Positions 22,588 through 31,487 are shown, counted from the first letter of the stretch. The stretch is 36,419 nt of DNA from Peptococcaceae bacterium (GCA_012517475.1 JAAYUV010000103.1:1-36419), one strand, 5' to 3'. Notes: generated by a model not told the origin, from the sequence alone. Numbers and translations are program-made.

Positions 22588-23426
22588 ACAGCTTTATGTC
22601 ATGGATCGGCGGCAAGAAATCCCTGCGTGAGCTGATCGTCACACTGTTTCCCCTCTACTACGAAAGATACATTGAAGTGTTCGGCGGAGGCGGCTGGATA
22701 CTGTTTCACAAGCCGCCCGGTAACGACTTTGAGGTGTATAACGATTTCAACGGACTGCTGGTCAACCTGTACCGCTGTGTGCGGGAAAAGCCGGAGGAAC
22801 TTATAGACGCACTGCGTTATGTCCTCAATGCCCGCGCAGACTTTGACCTTGTTAAAAATACCCTCGCCCGTGACAGTCCTGCTTCCGATGTACAGAAGGC
22901 AGCCTGGTTTTACCAGCTTATCCGCTACAGCTACGCATCGGGACTTACCAGCTATGGCAGTCAGCCCCATGATATGTGGTCCAATTTTCCACTGATTGAA
23001 CAGGCTCACAGACGGCTTGCCAAAGTGGTGATCGAAAACAAGGATTTCGAGAAGTTGATTGGGCAATACGACCGCCCCGTCAGCTTTTTCTACTGTGACC
23101 CGCCGTACTTTGAAACCGAGGGCTACTACAAAAACGTGGGTGAGGACGGCTTTACAGAAAAAGATCACATCCGCCTGCGGGATGCTCTGCTGCGAATTGA
23201 GGGCAAATTCCTGCTGTCCTACAATGACTGCGATTTTATCCGCAATTTGTATGATGCGCCGGGTATCCAAATTGATTCCTATACCCGCATCAATAACATC
23301 AAGCAGCGGTATGACAATGGGGCGCAGTTCCCCGAAATCCTCATTGCCAATTACGATATGGGGGAACGGACGAGGGAGGCCCCGGCGCAACTCAATTTAT
23401 TTGACAACGGCGGGATTGAGCTCTGA
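22584..23426 (+). CDS. dam: DNA adenine methyltransferase (D12 class)
   Basis: N6-adenine methyltransferase of the Dam/M.DpnII type, 276-280 aa. The SAM-binding motif is near the N-terminus (YIEVFGGGGWILFHKP), and the catalytic motif IV DPPY lies in FFYCDPPYFETEGYY (about residues 160-174). The final NYDMGERT region and QLNLFDNGG tail are typical of mobile-element copies. Start: ATG 22596 has no site of its own, while CTG 22584 (LNSFMSWIGGKK) lies 7 bases from GGAGG and overlaps the previous stop, so I extend to CTG; this choice is uncertain. It probably protects the element from restriction at the target site. No cognate endonuclease is adjacent. Confidence 0.9.
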   Translation: MNSFMSWIGGKKSLRELIVTLFPLYYERYIEVFGGGGWILFHKPPGNDFEVYNDFNGLLVNLYRCVREKPEELIDALRYVLNARADFDLVKNTLARDSPASDVQKAAWFYQLIRYSYASGLTSYGSQPHDMWSNFPLIEQAHRRLAKVVIENKDFEKLIGQYDRPVSFFYCDPPYFETEGYYKNVGEDGFTEKDHIRLRDALLRIEGKFLLSYNDCDFIRNLYDAPGIQIDSYTRINNIKQRYDNGAQFPEILIANYDMGERTREAPAQLNLFDNGGIEL

Positions 23427-23488
23427 CCGAAAAACCAAAAAGGAACACCGTCCCTATCGGGGCAAATATTTAAAGGAGGACAGACCCC

Positions 23489-24061
23489 ATGAAAAACAAT
23501 CAGAAGAAAAATGAGCAGACCCTGCAAATCCCCATAGATGTTCAGCAGCGTTGCAGCTTTGCCGATGCGGAAACCCTTGTGGTGACAGCCGCCGAATGCG
23601 TATGCGTCATCCACAAGGGTGAAATGACGGCGCTGGAGCTTATTCGCGTTATTGCCGCACTCAGCGAGCTGGCAAGCGATATGACGGTTCACCTTGCCGG
23701 AGCTTGCGGTCTCTGCAACAACTGCGAGGATGAAAATCCGGAAGCAAGTGAAAAAGGCGGCTGCAATCACAACCCCGCTGAATGGGTAGCAGACTGCTCC
23801 CTTTGCCGTGATCTGCTGGACGAAAACCAGGACATCCGCATTCCAGACTATCTGCTGGAGGAAGCGGGTATCCCCAAGGGTACCCGGTTAGAAGGCTATA
23901 CCGATGAGGACAGCGGCGAATTTACAGTCGTAAAGGCAGATATCCAGCAAGATATTCGCGATGTACCGGCCTGCATTCTTTCGGTGCTGGCGCAAAACGG
24001 TATCTGCCTTGCAGCATTGGATGAATTGATCATGCAGGAAAGCATCATCTATGGCAAATAA
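23489..24061 (+). CDS. Cys-rich protein with AbrB/MazE-like C-terminal half
   Basis: 190 aa behind AAAGGAGG. The N-terminal half has a run of Cys residues (AGACGLCNNCEDEN, then GGCNHN and DCSLCRDLL, about residues 70-112), possibly a metal site. The C-terminal half (IRIPDYLLEEAGIPKGTRLE) has the swapped-hairpin look of AbrB/SpoVT DNA-binding domains, with strand-loop-strand and an acidic end. It follows dam on the same strand and is common in this element type. Regulatory DNA binding is a reasonable guess; function not known. Confidence 0.6.
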   Translation: MKNNQKKNEQTLQIPIDVQQRCSFADAETLVVTAAECVCVIHKGEMTALELIRVIAALSELASDMTVHLAGACGLCNNCEDENPEASEKGGCNHNPAEWVADCSLCRDLLDENQDIRIPDYLLEEAGIPKGTRLEGYTDEDSGEFTVVKADIQQDIRDVPACILSVLAQNGICLAALDELIMQESIIYGK

Positions 24062-24102
24062 CCTGCCCTCATTCTTTAAGACATTATCTGGGAGGTGGGA
24101 AG

Positions 24103-24654
24103 ATGTTAGGGATTACCCTGAAAAACGGCCTCATTTCCTACTATGGAAACCCGGCCGGTTATACTGATAAAGAAAAAGCCATTGTGGACAGCATTTTTCA
24201 AAATGATGAGCTGACCATCTGGCTCCAAAGCCGCTCCTTAACGCCGAAGTGGACAGATGGCGTGATGGAGCGGCTTCTTGCTGGCGAACGTGCGGATGGC
24301 ATGGAAGGCGTACTGCTGAAAAATGTTCGCATCTGGCAGTTAAAGCCGGACGTGGACGTGCACATGAAATTTATACCCTATGAAGAAATGGTGCGGCGAT
24401 TTGGAGAGCCATCTCTCGAAAATTACAACATCGTCTATGACGGTCAGCTCGACACCAACGACCTCGAAGCCATCTACACAAGGTGCAATGCAAATCACCC
24501 GGCAGGCTTTTCGGGACACTCTCTTTCCATGTCTGATGTGGTGGAGCTGTATGACGCCCAAGGCAGCGAATATCACTACTGCGACCGTTTTGGATTCCAG
24601 AAAATCAGCTTCGGGGGCTCAGAGCAGACCCAAGCTATGGAAATGAGTATGTAG
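24103..24654 (+). CDS. YodL-domain protein with Met-rich tail
   Basis: 183 aa from ATG 24103 (GGAGGTGG site). The C-terminal YodL domain is recognisable at about residues 105-172: YNIVYDGQLDTNDLEAIYTR, FSGHSLSMSDVVELYD and YHYCDRFGFQKI. YodL domains are found in many proteins of clostridial conjugative elements, often beside antirestriction or mobilisation domains; their activity is unknown. The protein ends EQTQAMEMSM, nearly the ending of the remnant at 541-660, which is probably a relative. A terminator hairpin lies on the stop codon. Confidence 0.8.
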   Translation: MLGITLKNGLISYYGNPAGYTDKEKAIVDSIFQNDELTIWLQSRSLTPKWTDGVMERLLAGERADGMEGVLLKNVRIWQLKPDVDVHMKFIPYEEMVRRFGEPSLENYNIVYDGQLDTNDLEAIYTRCNANHPAGFSGHSLSMSDVVELYDAQGSEYHYCDRFGFQKISFGGSEQTQAMEMSM

Positions 24655-24674
24655 GCAGCCTGGGGCTGCCTTTT
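24654..24674 (+). terminator. Terminator before the Tad-like operon
   Basis: GGCAGCC-TGG-GGCTGCC followed by TTTTC, starting at the YodL gene's stop codon. It separates the accessory genes from the pilus operon; the short T tract suggests partial read-through. Confidence 0.7.
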
Positions 24675-24710
24675 CTCGACCAAAGAAACAATAGAACGGA
24701 GGAAAACTAC

Positions 24711-24974
24711 ATGGTTCAGGTTATCAAAAAAATGAAAAGTACAGCTTCACACAAGATTACAGCGGCAAAGGATGCCGCAGCCAATCTCGCTTTCCGTGGC
24801 AGGAACCTTCTCTCAGGTAATGCCGGAGAAGGTTATATTGACACAGCCATCAAAATCTTGCTGGCGGTTGTCATTGGCGCCCTGCTCCTTGCGGGGCTCT
24901 ATGCCCTGTTCGGGGAAACGGTCATGCCGACATTGACCCAGCGCATCAAGGAAATGTTCAACTATGGAGGTTAA
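24711..24974 (+). CDS. Flp-pilin-like small membrane protein (DUF6133-like)
   Basis: 87 aa from ATG 24711 (GGAGG site). A basic N-terminal region of about 38 residues leads into the motif GNAGEGYIDTAIK and one hydrophobic segment (about residues 46-68), with a short amphipathic end. Size, position as first gene of a Tad-type operon and direct coupling to a prepilin peptidase (11-base overlap) point to the major pilin, or a protein processed like it. The same GEGYID motif recurs in the protein at 30431. The long basic leader is compatible with a prepilin leader. Such proteins are also annotated as mobile-element membrane proteins of unknown role. Confidence 0.68.
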   Translation: MVQVIKKMKSTASHKITAAKDAAANLAFRGRNLLSGNAGEGYIDTAIKILLAVVIGALLLAGLYALFGETVMPTLTQRIKEMFNYGG

Positions 24975-25416
24975 CAACACCCTTCAAACGGTGCTTTTTT
25001 CTTTCCTGCTTATAGCAGCTTCTGTGTGGGATATCCGCAAACGGATCATCCCGGACAGTGTCTGCATCCTGATTGCATTGACGGGGCTGATTGGTTTCAG
25101 TCCCGTCAATTTTTTGGGAATCCTTGCGGCGCTTCCGTTTTTGACCGCCGCTTTATGTAAGCCCGACAGCATTGGCGGCGGAGATATCAAGTTCACTGCC
25201 GCCGCTGGCTTTGTCATCGGCTTTTGGAGATGCGTGGTCGGACTGATACTCGGTCTGACCGCCTCCCTCATTTTTTACATCTTAAATCAGGCTATTAGAA
25301 AGCTCAGAAAGCTGGAGCCGCAGAAAGCGTCACAGGCATCCCTGCCTATGGCGCCGTTTTTATCACTCGGCTTTCTTGTTGCAGCCATTATGAATATTGG
25401 AGGAACCATCCTATGA
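24964..25416 (+). CDS. cpaA: Prepilin peptidase, CpaA/TadV type
   Basis: 150 aa A24-family aspartic peptidase with several membrane segments. The two catalytic Asp residues are Asp23 in VWDIRKRIIPD and Asp74 in IGGGDIKF, the family's GxGD motif. It lacks the Cys-rich methylase domain of classical PilD, as expected for the Tad type. It removes the basic leader of Flp-type pilins and pseudopilins at the inner face of the membrane. It overlaps the pilin-like gene by 11 bases. Confidence 0.9.
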   Translation: MEVNNTLQTVLFSFLLIAASVWDIRKRIIPDSVCILIALTGLIGFSPVNFLGILAALPFLTAALCKPDSIGGGDIKFTAAAGFVIGFWRCVVGLILGLTASLIFYILNQAIRKLRKLEPQKASQASLPMAPFLSLGFLVAAIMNIGGTIL

Positions 25417-25446
25417 AAAAAATCCTTGCCGATAGGAGGAAAATTT

Positions 25447-26271
25447 ATGAGCCTATTTAAAAACCGCACGGTTGTCGGCGTAATCTGTATTCTTTTATCC
25501 CTTCTCATCTGCTTCGGAGTGACACCGCTGTTCAACAAATCCGTCAGCCAGAAAACAGAAATTGTCCGTGTCGCAAAGGAAATTAAAGCAGGTGATGAAA
25601 TCACCAAAGACATGATTCAAACCGTGGAAGTGGGCGGCTTCGGACTGCCCGAAAATGTCATACGCCAGAGCGAAACAGTTATTGGCAAGTACGCTAAAGC
25701 CGACCTTTCCGTTGGTGACTATATTCTGAATACCAAATTGTCCGACACTCCCGCCGCTGAGAACGCCTATCTGTACAATCTGGACGGCACCAAACAAGCC
25801 ATGTCGGTGACCATCAAGAGCTTTGCAAACGGCCTTTCCGGAAAGCTTCAGAGCGGCGATATCGTGTCGGTCATAGCCCCTGATTATAAAAAGCAGGGTG
25901 CCACCGTTATCCCTGCCGAGTTGAAATATGTTGAAGTAATCAGCGTAACCGCATCCTCCGGCTATGACGCTAATACCGGGGAAGTTCCTGCAGGGGATGA
26001 TGAACGGGAACTGCCCTCCACGGTGACCCTGCTTGTCTCTCCCGAACAAAGCAAGATACTGGCAGAGCTGGAGTCTGACGGCAAGCTCCACCTGTCCCTT
26101 GTTTACCGGGGCTCCCATGCCAACACCACCAAATTTTTAGAAGCACAGGACAAAGTGATCGCCGCCCTCTATCCTGCAAAACAGACAAAAGACAGCCCTT
26201 CTGACTCTCATGCCGAGGGAACGGAAGAAAACCCCGTATCCGAAGCGCCTGCAGAAAGCGAGGTGCAGTGA
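25447..26271 (+). CDS. cpaB: CpaB/RcpC-like pilus assembly protein (SAF domain)
   Basis: 274 aa from ATG 25447 (GGAGGAAAATTT upstream). It has one N-terminal membrane segment (VVGVICILLSLLICFGVTPLF, about residues 9-29), then a SAF domain at about 38-105 (VRVAKEIKAGDEITKDMIQT, LSVGDYILNTKLSD). A second folded part follows (GDIVSVIAPDYKKQG, LVSPEQSKILAELESDGKLH), and an acidic Ser/Pro-rich C-terminal tail. In Gram-negatives CpaB helps the outer part of the Tad machine; in Gram-positives it is thought to act at the outer membrane face, perhaps on the cell wall. It overlaps the next gene by one base. Confidence 0.85.
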   Translation: MSLFKNRTVVGVICILLSLLICFGVTPLFNKSVSQKTEIVRVAKEIKAGDEITKDMIQTVEVGGFGLPENVIRQSETVIGKYAKADLSVGDYILNTKLSDTPAAENAYLYNLDGTKQAMSVTIKSFANGLSGKLQSGDIVSVIAPDYKKQGATVIPAELKYVEVISVTASSGYDANTGEVPAGDDERELPSTVTLLVSPEQSKILAELESDGKLHLSLVYRGSHANTTKFLEAQDKVIAALYPAKQTKDSPSDSHAEGTEENPVSEAPAESEVQ

Positions 26272-27086
26272 TGCTGAACTTCAAGAAAAAAAGCATCTTC
26301 ACACGACAATCTGCTGAGGAAGATATCACGCAGGAGATGGAACCTCAGAGCGGCATTCTTGCCGTTTGGGGCTCACCCGGCAGCGGCAAGACGACCGTGG
26401 CGGTCAAGCTGGCGAAGTATCTTGCCGACCGGAAGAAAAACGTGGTGCTTCTGCTGTGTGACATGACCGCACCCATGCTGCCCTGCATCTGTCCGCCCTC
26501 GGCGCTGGAATGCGAGCATTCGCTGGGCAGCGTCCTTGCAGCGGCTCATGTGACGGATGCTCTCATCAAGCATAATCTGGTGACGCTAAAAAAGCACAGA
26601 CATCTCACCATCCTCGGCATGAAAAAGGGTGAGAACGAATACACCTACCCGCCTTATGAGCAGGTACAGGTACTTGAACTGATGGATGGTCTGCGGAAAA
26701 TTGCGCCATTTGTGGTGGTGGATTGCGGCAGCTATATTGCCAACGACATCCTCTCCGCCGTGGCGCTCATGGAAGCCGACAACGTTTTGCGACTTGCCAA
26801 TGCCGACCTAAAATCGGTGAGCTATCTCTCCAGTCAGCTTCCTCTGCTTCGGGATTCCAAATGGGATGCGGATAAGCAATATAAGGTTGCAAGCAATGTA
26901 AAACCCCAGCAGGCCGGTGAGCAGATCGGACAGGCGCTGGGATCGGTGGCCTTTACCCTGACCCATTCGCAGGAATTGGAGGAACAGTATCTTGCAGGCA
27001 ATCTGCTTGCCGATCTGTCCCTGAAGGACAGCCGTCAATTCCGCAGAGAAATTGAAAAAATTGCAAGGGAGGTGTTCGGATGTTAG
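26271..27086 (+). CDS. tadZ: TadZ/CpaE-like ATPase
   Basis: 271 aa from ATG 26271. It has a MinD/ParA-type P-loop, WGSPGSGKTTVAVKLAKYLA (Walker A about residues 34-41), then KNVVLLLCDMTAPML (Asp of the switch I region) and PFVVVDCGSYIANDI (Walker B-like). The deviant Lys of classical ParA (KGGxGK) is not present, as in many TadZ proteins. These ATPases position the Tad pilus and recruit the other parts. A receiver-like N-terminal domain, often present, is missing here. It overlaps cpaF by 7 bases. Confidence 0.82.
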   Translation: MLNFKKKSIFTRQSAEEDITQEMEPQSGILAVWGSPGSGKTTVAVKLAKYLADRKKNVVLLLCDMTAPMLPCICPPSALECEHSLGSVLAAAHVTDALIKHNLVTLKKHRHLTILGMKKGENEYTYPPYEQVQVLELMDGLRKIAPFVVVDCGSYIANDILSAVALMEADNVLRLANADLKSVSYLSSQLPLLRDSKWDADKQYKVASNVKPQQAGEQIGQALGSVAFTLTHSQELEEQYLAGNLLADLSLKDSRQFRREIEKIAREVFGC

Positions 27087-28606
27087 GGAAAAAGAGAAAT
27101 GCTCAGGCATTTTCCAAGAAGAATAAGCCGCAGGCCGAACAGAAAAAAACGGTCGAAACCCATTTATCCATAGCCCCTTTGACAAAACCTGCGGCTTTAA
27201 ACAGCATCTCAGAGCAGGAACCCACGGTCAGACGCCCGGTAGATTTTGCAGGCGCGAACCGTGCGCATACGCTGTTCTTTACCCCTGAAGCCGAGGGAAA
27301 GAGCTTTTCATCAGTACTTGCCGATGTGCAGGAATATATTTCCGAAAACTACAGCACTCTCATCACAGCGGGCGGCGAGGACGCCAAAGCACAGCTTAAA
27401 CGCTATATCGCCAAGTATGTACAGGATCACCGCATCTCGGTAAACGGCTTAAGCGGAAAAAAGCTTACAGATGCCCTCTACACCGAAATGGCGGAGTTTG
27501 GGTTTCTAACTAAATATATCTTCGGCACAGGCATTGAGGAAATCGACATCAACTCATGGCGGGATATTGAGGTACAGTATTCGGACGGACGAACCGTCAA
27601 GCTGGAGGAACGTTTTGAAAGCCCCCAGCACGCTGTCAATGTCATCCGAAGGATGCTTCACATCAGCGGGATGGTCTTAGACAACGCCAGCCCCATCGTG
27701 CTGGGACATTTGAGTAAGAATATCCGCATAGCCGTACTCAAAAGTCCCATTGTGGACGAGGATGTTGGCGTAGCAGCCTCCATCCGTATCGTAAACCCTC
27801 AGAGCATGAAGAAAGAGGACTTTGTCAAAAGCGGCACGGCAACAGATTCCATGCTGGATTTTTTATCTCTCTGTATCCGCTATGGCATATCGATCTGTGT
27901 GGCAGGCGCCACCAGCTCCGGCAAAACCACTGTGGCTGGCTGGGTGCTGACCACTGTCCCGGACAACAAGAGAATCTATACCATTGAAAACGGCTCCCGT
28001 GAGCTTGCACTGGTACGGGAAAAAGACGGTAAGGTGGTCAACTCGGTTATCCATACCCTGACCCGCGACAGCGACAATGACCGTCAGCGTATTGATCAGA
28101 CCGATCTTTTAGACTATGCGCTCCGCTTTAATCCGGATATCATCGTGGTAGGAGAAATGCGCGGTGCAGAGGCGAATGCTGCGCAGGAAGCTGCCCGGAC
28201 CGGCGTAGCGGTATTGACCACCATCCACTCTAATTCCTGCGAAGCCACTTACCGCCGCATGGTGTCTTTGTGCAAACGTGCCGTGGATATGTCCGACCAG
28301 ACCCTCATGGACTATGTCACGGAGGCCTATCCGATTGTGGTGTTCTGCAAACAACTTGAAAACAAGCAGCGGCGCATGATGGAGATTCAGGAATGCGAAA
28401 TTCTGCCGGACGGCACAAGACACTACCGCCCGCTCTTTCAGTATGTGATCACTGAAAACCGTATTGAGAACGGCAAATTTATCATCGAGGGACATCACGA
28501 ACAGGTGAACACCATCTCAGACAGCCTTGCCAAACGGCTGCTGGAGAACGGTATGCCTCAGGCACTCATTGAAAGTCTTCGAAAAAAGGAGGTGCGAAGT
28601 GCATGA
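27080..28606 (+). CDS. cpaF: CpaF/TadA-type secretion ATPase
   Basis: 508-aa hexameric type II/IV secretion ATPase that powers pilus assembly. Walker A GATSSGKT is at residues 276-283, Walker B IIVVGEMRG at 354-362, and the His box TTIHSNS at 380-386; arginine-rich segments (about 180-250) form the N-domain. The first 60 residues are a basic, low-complexity extension. ATG 27080 has a GGGAGG site inside tadZ. The gene runs into tadB with a 4-base overlap (ATGA). The order tadZ-cpaF-tadB-tadC is the standard Tad core. Confidence 0.94.
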   Translation: MLGKKRNAQAFSKKNKPQAEQKKTVETHLSIAPLTKPAALNSISEQEPTVRRPVDFAGANRAHTLFFTPEAEGKSFSSVLADVQEYISENYSTLITAGGEDAKAQLKRYIAKYVQDHRISVNGLSGKKLTDALYTEMAEFGFLTKYIFGTGIEEIDINSWRDIEVQYSDGRTVKLEERFESPQHAVNVIRRMLHISGMVLDNASPIVLGHLSKNIRIAVLKSPIVDEDVGVAASIRIVNPQSMKKEDFVKSGTATDSMLDFLSLCIRYGISICVAGATSSGKTTVAGWVLTTVPDNKRIYTIENGSRELALVREKDGKVVNSVIHTLTRDSDNDRQRIDQTDLLDYALRFNPDIIVVGEMRGAEANAAQEAARTGVAVLTTIHSNSCEATYRRMVSLCKRAVDMSDQTLMDYVTEAYPIVVFCKQLENKQRRMMEIQECEILPDGTRHYRPLFQYVITENRIENGKFIIEGHHEQVNTISDSLAKRLLENGMPQALIESLRKKEVRSA

Positions 28607-29532
28607 CAACAATACTTTTAATTGCTTGCATCGGAATGATTGCAGGCTTTTTTATTCTGTTCGGTCTTACGCCAATGGAATTTACTTCCGCCGTATTCAC
28701 AAAGCTCACCGGCAGACCCAAGTCCCTCCGTGATGAGCTGGACGAGTTCACCCGCAGAAAAAAGAAGTCCTATCTGCGCCGTGAAATAGACGAAGTGCAA
28801 TCGATTCTTAGAGTAACCGGAAGGACGGAACGCTTTCCCATGCTCTGCGTCCTGTCCCTGTTATTTTTTGCCGTGGGCGCATCCATCGCCATCATGCTCT
28901 CAAACTTTTTTCTTATTCCTGTAATGGCGATAGGCTGTATGTTCCTGCCCTTCTGGTGGGTAAAGCTCACTGCCGGCCACTTCAAAAAGGACATTGCGGC
29001 GGAGCTTGAAACGGCACTTAGCATCATCACCACGGCCTACCTTAGAAACGAGGATATTCTGACGGCGGTGGAGGAAAATCTCCCATACCTGAACCCGCCT
29101 GTGCTGTCCGTATTCAAGGAATTTGTATCCCGTATTAAGTTAATAGACCCGGATGTAACGGCGGCTCTCCATGATCTGAAAAGCCGGATTGACAACACTG
29201 TATATGCCGAGTGGTGCGATGCCCTCATTGCTTGTCAGCATGACCGCAGTCTCAAAACCACCCTGACTCCCATCGTCAGCAAGCTCAGCGATATGCGTGT
29301 GGTCAACGCTGAGCTGGAAAACATGGTTTTTGAGCCCCGAAAGGAATTCATCGTCATGCAGGTTCTTGTCATCGGCAATATACCGCTCCTCCATTTTTTG
29401 AATCAGGACTGGTATCACACGCTGATGCACACACCATTGGGGCAGATTATCCTAACCATCTGTGCCGCCGTAATGTTTGTTTCCACAGCCTTTGTCATTA
29501 AGCTGACCCAGCCCATTGAATATCGAAGATAG
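28603..29532 (+). CDS. tadB: TadB-like pilus platform protein
   Basis: 309-aa membrane protein of the GspF/TadB type, ATG 28603 in ATGA overlap with cpaF. It has an N-terminal membrane segment (residues 3-20), a soluble basic stretch (LRDELDEFTRRKKKSYLRRE), then a hairpin of membrane segments at about 80-122. A cytoplasmic helical domain with DVTAALHDLKSRIDNTVYAE follows, and C-terminal membrane segments at about 240-302. It forms the inner-membrane platform with TadC, on which the ATPase acts. Confidence 0.83.
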   Translation: MTTILLIACIGMIAGFFILFGLTPMEFTSAVFTKLTGRPKSLRDELDEFTRRKKKSYLRREIDEVQSILRVTGRTERFPMLCVLSLLFFAVGASIAIMLSNFFLIPVMAIGCMFLPFWWVKLTAGHFKKDIAAELETALSIITTAYLRNEDILTAVEENLPYLNPPVLSVFKEFVSRIKLIDPDVTAALHDLKSRIDNTVYAEWCDALIACQHDRSLKTTLTPIVSKLSDMRVVNAELENMVFEPRKEFIVMQVLVIGNIPLLHFLNQDWYHTLMHTPLGQIILTICAAVMFVSTAFVIKLTQPIEYRR

Positions 29533-29542
29533 GAGGACGCCT

Positions 29543-30415
29543 ATGACAATCTATCTCTTTCTATTCGGAGTCCTCCTGTCGGCGGGGCTCTTTTTCATTG
29601 CCGCCGATCTGCTGCGGCTGCCCACTCTCGCCACCCAAAAGGCGATTCTGTCGTCAGGAAAGCAGACTAAGGAGAAGTCCAAAACCATCGATATGCTGCT
29701 GCGCAATGCAGCTATCCGGCTATGCCACTACATCCGTATGGATGAATATAAAAAAAGCCGAATGGCAAATGTCCTGTCGGCAGCAGGATTTTCCGACTCA
29801 CCGGAACTGTTTATGGCAATGGCAATTGTCAAGGCGATGAGTATTGCGCTTTGCATCATTCCATGCCTTATCGTCCTGCCGCTGCTGGCCCCCATTGTGC
29901 TTTTTACTGCCATACTGGTCTACTTCAAGGAAGTCCGTAAGGCAGATGAAGCTCTGGCGGCCAAGCGAGGTAAAATCGAGCAGGAACTGCCACGCTTTGT
30001 TGCAACCATCACCCAGGAACTGAAAGCCAGCCGGGATGTGCTGTCCATATTGGAAAATTTCAAAAGAAATGCAGGCGAGGACTTTGCGGCAGAGCTTGAT
30101 ATTCTTACGGCAGACATGCGTTCCTCCAGCTATGAAGCGGCTCTGACTCGCTTTGAAGCAAGGTTTAATTCGCCAATGCTCTCGGATATTACAAGGGGGC
30201 TGATCGGTGTACTGCGCGGGGATGATGGAGTGATGTACTTTCAGATGCTTTCGCACGATATGAAGCAGTTGGAGCTCCAACGTCTGAAATCACAGGCTAT
30301 GAAAATTCCGCCGAAAATCCGTGTGTTCTCTTTTGCCATGCTCATGTGCTTCATCATGACCTACATGGCGATTATTGTCTATGAAATCATCACATCCCTC
30401 GGCGGAATGTTTTAA
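29543..30415 (+). CDS. tadC: TadC-like pilus platform protein
   Basis: 290 aa from ATG 29543, behind AGGAGGACGCC, 10 bases after tadB. It has the type II secretion F layout: an N-terminal membrane segment, a central hydrophobic hairpin (about residues 90-130, with ALCIIPCLIVLPLLAPIVLF), then a cytoplasmic helical domain (RFVATITQELKASRDVLSIL, EAALTRFEARFNSPMLSDIT). It ends with a C-terminal membrane segment (FAMLMCFIMTYMAIIVYEII). The partner of TadB in the platform. Confidence 0.83.
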   Translation: MTIYLFLFGVLLSAGLFFIAADLLRLPTLATQKAILSSGKQTKEKSKTIDMLLRNAAIRLCHYIRMDEYKKSRMANVLSAAGFSDSPELFMAMAIVKAMSIALCIIPCLIVLPLLAPIVLFTAILVYFKEVRKADEALAAKRGKIEQELPRFVATITQELKASRDVLSILENFKRNAGEDFAAELDILTADMRSSSYEAALTRFEARFNSPMLSDITRGLIGVLRGDDGVMYFQMLSHDMKQLELQRLKSQAMKIPPKIRVFSFAMLMCFIMTYMAIIVYEIITSLGGMF

Positions 30416-30430
30416 GTTGGAGGTGACCAC

Positions 30431-30826
30431 GTGCTGAAAATCCTGAAAAGTAAGAATGGCGAGGGATATATCGATGTAGCGGTGCTGGTTTTATGTGCTA
30501 TGCTGGTCATCGCCCTTGCCGTGAATGTGTTTCCTGTCTACATCCAAAAGCAGCAGATTGACACCTTTGCCGCAGAGCTCATTCGAGAAGCGGAAATTTC
30601 CGGCCAGGTCGGCAGTGAAACCGAACGCCGTGAACAGTATCTACGGGAAAAGACCGGTCTGAGCCCTACAGTGGCATGGTCGAAAACCGGAAGGATTCAG
30701 CTCAACGAGGAAGTCACGGTAACGGTCACCTATCAGACTAATATCGGACTGTTCGGAGGATTCGGCTCCTTCCCGATAACGCTCAGGGCTGATGCCGCAG
30801 GAAAATCGGAAGTCTATTGGAAGTAG
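30431..30826 (+). CDS. DUF4320-like pseudopilin
   Basis: 131 aa from GTG 30431 (GGAGGTGACCAC just upstream). A short basic leader (LKILKSK) is followed by NGEGYIDVAVLVLCAMLVIA, a membrane segment with the same GEGYID motif as the pilin-like protein at 24711. The rest is an extracytoplasmic domain (IQKQQIDTFAAELIREAEIS, then strands ending FPITLRADAAGKSEVYW). This matches the DUF4320 family as I remember it and resembles TadE-type pseudopilins, which prime or cap the pilus. The possible processing site is at the glycine before the hydrophobic run. Confidence 0.75.
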   Translation: MLKILKSKNGEGYIDVAVLVLCAMLVIALAVNVFPVYIQKQQIDTFAAELIREAEISGQVGSETERREQYLREKTGLSPTVAWSKTGRIQLNEEVTVTVTYQTNIGLFGGFGSFPITLRADAAGKSEVYWK

Positions 30827-30834
30827 GTGATGAG

Positions 30835-31380
30835 ATGGAAAAAATCAAGCGTATCTTTAAAGATAAAAACGGCTCAGGCTTTCCGCTCATCATTGCCATA
30901 ACCCTGTCGCTCTTGATTGTCTTTACCGGCATTTCGGAATATTTCCGGCTTATGATTGTGGCACAGGGTGTGCGGGATGCATTACAGGCTGCCGTCATCT
31001 CCACCGTCAACGACAACTATGACGATGTGTACCACGGTGTGCGGGAAGGCTACAGCGGAGCCTACCAGCCCATTGCGGAGGATTTTGAAGAAAGTCTCGA
31101 TTACGGCGATATATATAACAGGCTGGACGGTATCCTCGGTCTTTCCAACAGTGGTGGCTATCATGAAAAACGCACTTCTGACGGAAAGCTGGAATTTAAA
31201 ATATGGAATCTGGATGTGGATATTCGAAATGCTCCTTTCGCATCAAGTGACCAAGTCTCTGCCCGCTTTAAAGCTGACAGCACCATCATGCTGGAGGTTC
31301 CGGTATCCTTTGGAGGAAAACTGCTGCCGCCTATGCGTATCAAAGTCAAGACCAGTGCCGGGTACACGCCGAGATTTTAA
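30835..31380 (+). CDS. TadE/TadG-like pseudopilin
   Basis: 181 aa from ATG 30835. Basic leader MEKIKRIFKDK, then NGSGFPLIIAITLSLLIVFT, a membrane segment preceded by a Gly-x-Gly motif that parallels NGEGY in the preceding gene. The outer domain carries IVAQGVRDALQAAVISTVND, a helix typical of TadE-type proteins, and a C-terminal strand-rich part (SDQVSARFKADSTIMLEVPV). It starts 8 bases after the previous stop. A hairpin terminator follows, closing the first part of the pilus operon. Confidence 0.72.
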   Translation: MEKIKRIFKDKNGSGFPLIIAITLSLLIVFTGISEYFRLMIVAQGVRDALQAAVISTVNDNYDDVYHGVREGYSGAYQPIAEDFEESLDYGDIYNRLDGILGLSNSGGYHEKRTSDGKLEFKIWNLDVDIRNAPFASSDQVSARFKADSTIMLEVPVSFGGKLLPPMRIKVKTSAGYTPRF

Positions 31381-31389
31381 TTTTTTGTG

Positions 31390-31418
31390 AAAGTCTATTT
31401 TGTAAGGATAGACTTTTT
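31390..31418 (+). terminator. Terminator after the second pseudopilin
   Basis: AAAGTCTAT/ATAGACTTT (31390-31398 and 31408-31416), a 9-bp stem with a 9-base loop and five T overlapping the stem end. Confidence 0.75.
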
Positions 31419-31487
31419 GAAAAGTTCGTGGTAGGGTGTGACTTAACAAGGTAAATCTCAAAATTTTACAAATAGGAGGACACTCTT

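Noticed and set aside
22599-23390. 263-aa minus-strand frame opposite dam
   Set aside because: It is a mirror frame of a clearly real methyltransferase, has no ribosome binding site and shows no family features.
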